Shown here: piece after piece, positions 56,357 to 64,000 of the stretch
Layout of the letters: each line of letters opens with the position of its first letter
How positions within the stretch are numbered: position 1 is the first letter of the stretch
From: Porphyra umbilicalis
Lineage: Eukaryota; Rhodophyta; Bangiophyceae; Bangiales; Bangiaceae
NCBI GenBank assembly: GCA_002049455.2
Contig: KV918918.1
Location: forward strand, 104,863-168,862
Length of the DNA: 64,000 nt
Direction of reading: 5' to 3'
Translations under genes and position numbers: made by a program
Notes under the pieces: model-generated
What the model was told of the DNA's origin: nothing
Databases searched by the model: none
The model's input: only the letters and a program-made list of their open reading frames with translations

Positions 56357-58652
56357 ACCGTGAGGTTTTCTTGCAGTCAGACGTGTCTTGGTTTGTGCTT
56401 GTTGTTTTGGACTTGCAGGGCGTCTTGATTTGCGTGCATTCTGGTCGGTGTTGTTTGCGTGGGCAGTGCGCAAAGCTCAACTCAAGGGGAGCAAGGGAGG
56501 TAGGTCGTTAGGCGTTCCTGCTCGCTGGTGAGTTGACTGCCCCATTCGCTCATCGTCGATGCCATGGTACTTGTCACGACCTCTCTTTGGTCGCAGGCCG
56601 GGGTCAGCGACGTCGCCACGGCCTGAACGGGTGTGCCCAATCTCATAGTGGCTTTCAATCCAAGCCGCTCTCCGCCACCTCGCCCCCGATCGCTATCGGC
56701 CCCCCCCTCGTACAAAGAAGAGAAGCTGTGCAAGAGGCACCGCGACGCGGCGACAGTGAGGAAGATGCCGCTGCGCTGCCGCGTCAGCATCACCGCAATA
56801 CATCGCGGCGTGGCGAGCTCAGACCCCCACCGCGCTGTGCACCCGGATCACGGGAGGGCCAATCAGAGCCGATATGAGAGAGGCGCCACGAAACGGCCGC
56901 TGACCACGAGCACATCAAATCCCCACGATTCGCGTCGCGCGCCGTCGAACGAGGACCAGCCGAGCGATGTTGGGCTCCCCGCGCGCCGTGCTACAGAGAC
57001 ACGGGCACAGGTTGTGCGGGACCAACCTACTGTATCCATCCGAACTCCATGGGTGGCCATCACTCAGCATGCCGTGCCGTGCAGGCATACAACGAAAACC
57101 TGGTCTGCCGCGCCACTTGGCAAGGAGCACAGACACCCAGTCGGCCATCCGCGCGACGGCTGTGCATTCCCCCCCCATTCCCTGCCACACCCCCACCTCC
57201 TACACGCGACGCTATGTGCGTTTCTAATACAAGAGCACCACGTTGCCGCCGCTCCGCAGCACTTCTTCATGAAGAACCCGCTGGAGACGGACATCGCCAC
57301 AGCGTGACAGTCGGACGTACACCAGACATTGACGTCCTCTACGATGACTCCCATTCGCCCCTGTCTGTTCCAGTGCGCTGCAGCCGCTGCAACGGCCGCA
57401 GCACCGCCGCCACCGCCGCTCCGGACCATCCCCCCCATCCCGACTGTGCGCCGCATATTCAAGCCTGCCAGGAGGAGGAAAGCGCTGTCGCTGGACTGGG
57501 ATACCGTCGCCGTCACCTTCCGAGCGAATATGGGGGGTTGGGACGCGCCATTTAATACGCTAAACCGATGTAGCTCGACTGACACGACTGCGCAGCGGGA
57601 GGTCCTGCACAAGAGGACGACCGGCGTGAGAGAACGCGGAGCAAGTTGGGTGAGGGGCGAGGTGTGAGGATAGCGAGGTTTCGGAGGGAGAGGGGGTGAG
57701 GCATGAACCTTCTCTGCGGGCAGCCGCTCAACGTGCTCCTACGTCTGAATCACGACGCTTTCCTGCTGTGGGATGCGGCTTGCTTCGTGGACGTTGTTGG
57801 GCAGGATTGCAGGGTGCATTGTCTCGCATACAAGTCAGTCTACTTCATTTTCGTAGGTAGAGCGCCGCGCTCAACTCGGGGGGAGGGGGAATGTAGCAAT
57901 GTTGACGTTTCTGCCCACTGTTGAATTGCCCTGTGTGGTCCCTCCTACTCGTTCTTGCACTGGTCTTGGGGTCATGATAGAGGATGCAGCGCTCCACGGG
58001 CCAGTAGCAGTCCACACTTTCTATGTCCGTAATGGACGTTGAAGGAGATCGGTATACCGCGAGGTTCACTGGCGGCTGGCACGAGGGCGGCGGGCTACCG
58101 CCGCCGGCGCCGGCCGCTGCGGGGGCTCGCGACGAAGACGGCGGCCAGTCGCGGCGGCGGTTCGGTCCTCGGCTCCGCGACGCGGATGCGACGGATCAAT
58201 CCACGGGCGTGCCTCGGACGCGATCCCAGTGCGGCAAAAGTAGCCCAGCGGTTGACCTCCCAATCTCCACGCGCACCTCCTGTGGCCGAGGAGGGAGGCG
58301 TCGACCACACGATACGGCCACAGGGGGTTGCACCTTCGACAAGCCACTCGTGCAGCAGCTCCGGGTCTGCCCGGGACCCCGTTGGTCACCACCTCGGGGG
58401 CGCGCGGGTAGCCCCTCGGAGCGGCGCGCGGGCAACTCGCGAGCACCGAGCATTCCTCGCAAGCCGCCGCCCGCACCGCCCCCTCCCGATCGTCCCCGAC
58501 CGTCCCGCCGCCGCCCGCCCACCCCCCGTCCGACGAACCCGGATCCGCGGCACACGCTCCACACGGCGGGCGTTACTGCCGCACCCACCCACCGCCGTTC
58601 CCTCCCCCCCCCCCCGCCTTCCTCTGTCCCCCCTCCCCCCCTCGTTTACATC
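56357..58652. other. Intergenic region upstream of the phycobilisome linker gene
   Basis: About 2.3 kb without a recognised gene. The part 56480-57720 has moderate GC and several open frames on both strands, including minus-strand 57064-57612 and 56482-56793, none with a recognisable domain. From about 58490 the sequence is pyrimidine-rich up to the linker ATG. Confidence 0.45.
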
Positions 58653-60155
58653 ATGGCTGCCTTTATTCCGGCTGGGGGCGTCTCGCCCGCCGCCTTGTCG
58701 ACGGCCCGCCGCAGTGCCGTCTGTGGGGAGGCGGTCGCGACCCCCACGTCGGCTGGCGCTCGCCCGCGCGCGCGGACGACGCCTGTGGCCCTGAACCGGT
58801 TGCCAAAGCTGCCCTCCTTTCCCGGGGGAGGCAAGAAGAATGCTCCCTCGCCACCCGCCAAGGCGACGGCGGCGGCCAAGCAGGCGACGGCCAAGGCCAA
58901 CAATGTGGCCGTCAAGGTCGGCGGCAAGCAGGCCCCAGCTGGCCGCCCAGCAGAGGTGTCGGTTGGGGGAACCCCTGTCAAGCGCGCGCCCAAGGGTGCC
59001 CAGAAGGGCATTCCGATCAACGTCAAGTTTTACAACCCGGCGTCGGCGCGGTACCACTTTGCGCGCGCCGCTGCTGGGCAATCTTCGACCCCGTACGACG
59101 TGCGGGTGTCGACGGTTGGCTTTAAGAAGCATGCCAACGAGCGCGTCAACGACCAGGGCACCTTCCGCAACATGAACCCGTATACCTGGGATACGGTCTG
59201 GACGCACGGCGACATGGACAGTGACGAGAAGGCAATTGCCGTCCGCGCCGTCTACAAAAACGTGCTTGGCAACGCGCATCTGATGGAGTCGGAGAGGGCG
59301 GAGCTGGCCTACTCTGAGTCGTGCTTCACCTACACGGGTAACGCCAAGGAGTTTGTGCGCGCCGTGGCCCAGTCGGACGCCTACCGCACGCGCTACTTTG
59401 AGCCGGTCACCCCGATGCGGTTTGTGGAGCTGACGTACAAGAACATCCTCGGCCGTGCGCCCCGCTCCCAGGCCGAGTACGCGGGCACCATGGCGGTGCT
59501 GCAGCAGGAGGGGTACAAGGCCGCGATCAACTCGCTCGTCGACAGTGCCGAGTATGACTCGCTGTTTGGCGAGACGCGCGTGCCGGCGGTTAACTTCCGT
59601 GGCGGCCACGAGACGAACAATGAGATGAACCGGCTGGCGGTGCTGTCTGGCTCGGCCTCCTCGTCGGACAAGTCCAAGTCGACGGCCGCGGTGTTCCCGG
59701 CGATTGACGAGGCGAGTGGCGTGACGGCGGCGACGGTCGAGGCGGGCCTCCCCGACGCGTGGAAGGGCGAGAACGCGGCGCGTGAGAATGCGGGCCTCGC
59801 CCGCTCCCTGCCACGCGACGCATTTTGGTCGGGTGCCCCAATGCAGGCCGAGTCCAAGGAGTGGACCGCCAAGTATGGTAAGTGGTTCCCCAACTATTAT
59901 GCCGACTCCGTGGTCTACCGGGACGTCATGAAGCCGCGCATCTCGGTGAGCGAGGAGGAGGCCGAGGAGGCGGCGGCAGTGCTCAAGTACGGGTCGCTCA
60001 TGGCCAAGTCGTACACGGGCGGCGCGAGGAAGGTATGGGACAAGGCGCCGATGGTGGAGCTCAAGACACCGAAGAACGGGCAGGGTGGCTACGTTCGCGT
60101 GTCGCTCGAGACGGTGACGGGCAGCATCCCCTCCAACCTGAGCCAGAAGGTGTAG
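58653..60155 (+). CDS. Nuclear-encoded phycobilisome linker polypeptide
   Basis: A 500-residue plastid protein that would help assemble or attach phycobilisome rods in the red-algal light-harvesting antenna. The ATG at 58653 starts MAAFIPAGGVSPAALSTARR, with the early Phe and basic Ser/Ala-rich stretch of red-algal transit peptides. A Lys/Ala/Pro-rich spacer follows. From about residue 120 the linker domain is visible: IPINVKFYNPAS, then AIAVRAVYKNVLGNAHLMESE, FVRAVAQSDAYRTRYFEPVTPMRFVELTYKNILGRAPRSQAEY, and INSLVDSAEYDSLFGETRVP. These match the PBS_linker_poly pattern of helix, short loop, then S-x-EY and FG. A C-terminal extension of about 180 residues is not part of that domain. No frame jump and no intron; ends in TAG. 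The upstream frame is open to 58023, but similarity and the transit peptide fix the start. Confidence 0.92.
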   Translation: MAAFIPAGGVSPAALSTARRSAVCGEAVATPTSAGARPRARTTPVALNRLPKLPSFPGGGKKNAPSPPAKATAAAKQATAKANNVAVKVGGKQAPAGRPAEVSVGGTPVKRAPKGAQKGIPINVKFYNPASARYHFARAAAGQSSTPYDVRVSTVGFKKHANERVNDQGTFRNMNPYTWDTVWTHGDMDSDEKAIAVRAVYKNVLGNAHLMESERAELAYSESCFTYTGNAKEFVRAVAQSDAYRTRYFEPVTPMRFVELTYKNILGRAPRSQAEYAGTMAVLQQEGYKAAINSLVDSAEYDSLFGETRVPAVNFRGGHETNNEMNRLAVLSGSASSSDKSKSTAAVFPAIDEASGVTAATVEAGLPDAWKGENAARENAGLARSLPRDAFWSGAPMQAESKEWTAKYGKWFPNYYADSVVYRDVMKPRISVSEEEAEEAAAVLKYGSLMAKSYTGGARKVWDKAPMVELKTPKNGQGGYVRVSLETVTGSIPSNLSQKV

Positions 60156-62142
60156 GGGGCCTCTGCCTTCACGTTTCTTCTTTTTGTGTGTGTTACACTT
60201 TCTGGATCCGATTCCTGTGTGTTGGCCGCTAGGATGCCTTGCAGTAGGTGTCCCGGTGACGCACCATCTTTGATGCTCCGAGGGTGTCCCTCGTGCGTTG
60301 CACCAAGTTTTTTTCTCATGCATGTCCTCTTGGGTCGCATCACCGGTCAAGCCCAGGCATCGCTGCCCTTGTCGCTCATAAGGACAACCACGTTGGCACC
60401 GTGCGGCCGAATCTCACCTGCACTGCTCCGAAAACGGCGACACCGCGGGTATGGTCTCCACAGAGCAACACTGCGCCGCGCCATCCTCCGCCGTTGAACG
60501 GGGCGACACTGCGTGAAATCCGCCGCACACACCCCCAGTTCAGGGCGGTCTTCTGGATCGAGAGGCAGCCTTACGATTGGCCGAGAGTGCCAGGAAAGGG
60601 TTGTTCTTCTGTTTCTTGTTCGTACAGAGAGGCATGGACGGAGACCTTCCTGGCAAAAGAAAAAGGGACCACCAGGATCAAAAGATGTGCTGTTAGGTCT
60701 TCTACATTATCATGTTTTAACTGCAACCGCTCCTTAGTGGCCATTGTTCAAAATTAAGTACGAATTCTACGCAACTTGACGAGGTTGTGCCTCAACACAT
60801 ACCTGACAGTTGCTCTCGGCTCTTTTCTCCGAGCAAGTCTGCCACTGATCACCGCAAGTGTCGGCTGTCGAGGAACGCCTCTCCATGAAACGCCCCTGTG
60901 ACACGGCTTCGTTTGCAAAGGCTCGCCTGAGGCACCAGGACACGTCGTGCGCACACGTTTGGGTCCCCCCCCAGAGAGCCCCAGCGAGTAAGATTGGCAT
61001 TTACCGAACGTTGCGATTCTGCATACTGTTTTCCGATCGATATGCCGATTGACAAATTTCATACCGATACCTCGGTATCGTAAGTTTCGTGATAACTTCA
61101 TTTTGAGGGATGTGTTCAGCCGAGGAACTCGGCTGTACTGGTCAAGTAGTTGGAGCACCTCTCGCGTTCGCACCCTCTCTCACAGACCACCACATGACCC
61201 GACCGTACCAACTGCTCACGTCTGCACTCCACCCAACCAGCGCCACGACCTCGACTGTGACTGACCTGGGCTAGCTTGGACCCGTCCCTTCGCCCCCCCG
61301 TCAATGATTCTCTTGCATGCCAAGCCACGCTCTTTTTTCCTCATGCATCAATGCACACATATCGATAGCAAACTGCTCGCCCACTCTGCTGCCAACAGTA
61401 TGACGTGAAGAAAACTTGGTGGCGCGGAAGTTGCGCAACCGCCACACTACCTGTAGGAGATACCCAGGCACGTCATGAGATGGCAGTGGGCACTCTTGCT
61501 CGAGCAGAGCGGGCCACCTGGACTGGCGCGGGAGGGTCTGTTTGCCAGACATGGATGCCTTGTGCGCTCACTGTCTTATTTATTGCGGCTGGTTTGCTGG
61601 TCTGTCTGGTCGGTGACAAAAAGAAAGTGGGTCTCTCAAGTGCCTCGCTCGTTGTGTGGCATCGGTCGAGTTCCTCCCAAGCTTAAATACCAACAGAAGT
61701 ACCATGCCGACTTGTACCGACATTTGAGCGAATGGCCAATACCGGTTATCGATCGGGATACCGACCCGTACCGACTTCTTTCATCCACCAAGTTTACCAA
61801 TATGCCAACCTTACAGCGAGAGGCGGCGTCTGGTCGCCACACGTGTCGGCCTCGCTGTCCGATCACCCCGTGCGAGGACGCGGACAGCAGTGCGTGCCGA
61901 CGCCTCCCCCGCCGTGGCGCGCAAGGCACCGGGCTCCTCTCGTTTCCTCTGTGCTGAGGACATGCGTCAGCTCTTCTTCGTCCGTCCCACATAACTGTCT
62001 CATTCTAGGACCGGCCTACTCGTCGGTCCTGCCCCGCACTCTCTCTGTTCGTCTCTCCTCCCCCTGCCCCCCTCCCCCCCTAAACACCCGCTTTAGACAC
62101 CACGACGCTCGCGGCGCGCCCCGGCGGCGCGCGGCGGCCGCG
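60156..62142. other. Intergenic region between the linker gene and the bZIP-like gene
   Basis: About 2 kb of lower GC with no recognised gene. It contains a palindrome CGATACC-TC-GGTATCG (61065-61080) and, near 61690-61780, several ACCGAC-type words with ATCGAT-type palindromes. The last 110 bp before the bZIP-like ATG are strongly pyrimidine-rich. Confidence 0.5.
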
Positions 62143-64000
62143 ATGGCGTCCCCCCCCTTCCCCGACGGCACGCGCATGTCGGTACCGGCGCTCCTCGACC
62201 TCCCCGAGTTGCGGCTTCTTGCCACGTCCCCGGTCGTGGCCGGGTGGCTCGGCCCCCTGACGCTCGCGCCACCGCCTGTGGGCGCCGCCGCCGCCGCCGA
62301 CGCCGCCGCTGGGGCCGACCCGTGGACCAGCAACAGCAACGCCCGCCTGACGCCCGACGCGTTGCGGATGGCGGTGGTGCAGGATTGTATGTGTCGGCTG
62401 GCGCAGGCGCCCCCGCCGCCGCCGCCGTCGACGGCGGCGGCGGGCGGCGCCGACCCGTTCGGCTCGACGGTCAGCGACGGCGGGTCGGGCGGGTCGGGCG
62501 GGTCGGGCGGGTCGGGCGGGCTGCTGGGGGATGGCGGAGACGGCGGCGGGTGGGACGCTGCCGCCGCAGCGGTGGTTGCAGACGGTTGTGACGCTGCCGA
62601 CTTTCTCCTTGACAGTCCCGTCTGGAGCGACGCTACGGGTAGTAGCGGCGGCGGGTCGACGTCCGCCCTCGGCGCCCCGGACGTGGCCGCGTCAGGTTGG
62701 ACCCCCCCCCCGACGTGGCGGCCGTCCCGCCACCCGCGTCGGCGCCACCCCCCCCGCGCCCCCCCGCCGGTCGCCCTTGCCGGGTCGCCGTGTGGCCCCG
62801 TGGACGCCGACGACGACGACGACGAGTCGGGCCTCGGCCCCGTCGTTGCCGCCAGCTCCACGCTGCACGCCCCACTCTTTGCGCGTGACGGCATCGTGTG
62901 CGGTCTGGCGATCAATGACACGGTCGTCGACCGCCTCGAGGCCCTCCCGGGGGAGTTTTTCCACACGCCGACCACCCGCTTTGTCGTGGACACGTCGACG
63001 GGGAATTTTCTGAGCGCCGCGACCAACGGCTCCCGCTGCGTCGTGTCGTGCCACCAGCCGCCGCTGTGGCGCGGGCGCCACCACGGGAGCGCCATTCGCC
63101 CCGGGGGGGGGGCGAACTTCCCCTAGAGTGGTCGGCTGTGAGTTGGGTGCGCCCCCGCACGCCGGGCGGGGACGTCGTCGTCACCTTTCGGATGAACGTG
63201 CTCATGGCGCCGGCGGCGGCCGCCCTGTCGGCCTCCTCTTGCGCGGTGGTCGGGTCCCCCCCCCCCCCCCCCCCCGCTTCCCCGTGACGCAGACGTGGAG
63301 GAGCTGCGCCAGCACTTTGTCGCCGCCCTCTCCAGCCACGAAGGCACCTTTGGCGGGGGCCTCGCGTCCTCCCCGGGCGCCTCTGACGTGCACCTCGGCC
63401 AGGCGGCGACGGTGATGCAAGTCGTGTCGTCCACATCGCGGAGCTCCTGGGTGGTCGCCCGCCGCCTGCGCGTCGCCGCGCTCGGCTTGCGCGGGGGCGT
63501 CAACCCGGCGCGGCAGGTCGTCCCCTTTGTCGGCCCCCCCGCGGCCATTGAGGCGGCAGCGGCGGCGGGGATTGCCGCCGCCCGCCGCCGCGGCCGCCCG
63601 CCATCGGCGGCTACGGCGCGTGGCCGCGGCGACGGCGGCGCGGCGGCGGCGGCGGCAGCGGCGGCAGCGGCGGCGGCGGCGGTGGCCGTTGCCGTCGCGC
63701 CGCTCCTCGCCCCGCGGCCGACGGCGGTGATGGTGGGGCCCCCGGATGTCGGCGACGGCGGCCGCCGGCCGCGTGGCGGCGGCAAGCGCGCGCGCGCGCC
63801 CATTGACGTAGACGCGCTGACGGATGAGGTGACGCGCGCGCGGGTGCTCCGCAACCGGGAGAGCGCGCGTGTCAGCAACGCCCGCCGCAAGGCGCGGACG
63901 GCGGCGCAGCGGGCGGCGCGGACGGCGGGGGAGGGGGGCGCCGACGCGCCGCCGCCGTCGGCCGTGACGCTCCCGCCGCCGCCCGCCGTGGCGCCCCCGC
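62143..64000 (+). CDS. bZIP-like transcription factor, 3' end outside the window
   Basis: From ATG 62143 (MASPPFPDGTRMSVPALLDLPELRLL) a protein of at least 615 residues runs to the right edge. Early parts have a Gly-Ser repeat (GSGGSGG) and the acidic-aromatic stretch DAADFLLDSPVWSD. A middle domain reads GIVCGLAINDTVVDRLEALPGEFF and VVVTFRMNVLMAP. A later part reads DVEELRQHFVAALSS, and the last part has RARVLRNRESARVSNARRKART, which resembles a bZIP basic region (N-R-E-S-A-R). The position seven residues after the first Asn, normally Arg, is Asn here. The leucine zipper would start at or past the edge. Frame jumps lie at 63103-63112 (10 G) and 63256-63275 (20 C); two compensating slips near 62702-62755 are also likely. 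DNA binding is inferred from the motif alone. Confidence 0.65.

Noticed and set aside
1-64000. tRNA genes, CRISPR arrays or bacterial-type operons
   Set aside because: No cloverleaf with a recognisable B box was found by eye, no regularly spaced direct repeats occur, and gene structure is eukaryotic. A tRNA scan could not be run.

Overview
This is nuclear DNA of a photosynthetic red alga, most likely a bangiophyte of the Porphyra/Pyropia type. It is very GC-rich with strongly GC-ending codons. Genes are mostly intronless; only two introns (270 and 309 nt) could be resolved. The sequence carries typical eukaryotic genes, a nuclear gene for a phycobilisome linker with a plastid transit peptide, and a thylakoid-lumen protein with a twin-arginine-like signal. 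The species is an inference from composition and gene content.

Layout from left to right: a broken transposase-like frame running off the left edge (-); ribosomal protein uL1/RPL10A (+); deoxyhypusine synthase (-, one intron); a small inverted-repeat (MITE-like) element; a complete but dead Ty1/Copia retrotransposon with 481-bp LTRs about 98% identical (+); a secreted alpha/beta hydrolase pseudogene (-); about 3.6 kb without a recognisable gene; a SPRY protein (+); a 1.6-kb block of extreme GC; valyl-tRNA synthetase (-); a very large BET-like protein with four bromodomains and an ET domain (+); a SAPS-type PP6 regulatory subunit (+, one intron); a plastid-lumen DUF6816-like protein (-); a small secreted cysteine-rich protein (-); methionine aminopeptidase 2 (-); a coiled-coil protein with a domain resembling the C-terminal part of AMP-binding enzymes (+); a metallophosphoesterase (-); a membrane-anchored GT61-like glycosyltransferase (-); an unrecognised coiled-coil protein (+); the phycobilisome linker (+); and a partial bZIP-like gene running off the right edge (+).

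The genes do not form one pathway. The mix is housekeeping (translation and its modification, N-terminal processing, chromatin reading, phosphatase regulation), plastid antenna and lumen functions, and extracellular or Golgi functions. Many coding frames jump to another frame, and each resolved jump lies in or beside a run of about six or more C or G. This fits homopolymer length errors in the assembly far better than real frameshifts, so those genes are annotated as one CDS span with the jumps noted. By contrast, the Copia element, the hydrolase and the transposase-like frame carry in-frame nonsense codons outside homopolymers and look genuinely dead.

The most unusual items are the tetra-bromodomain BET-like protein, the pattern of TAG nonsense codons in the Copia copy, the free-standing AMP-binding C-terminal-like protein, and the reading frame hidden at the left edge.
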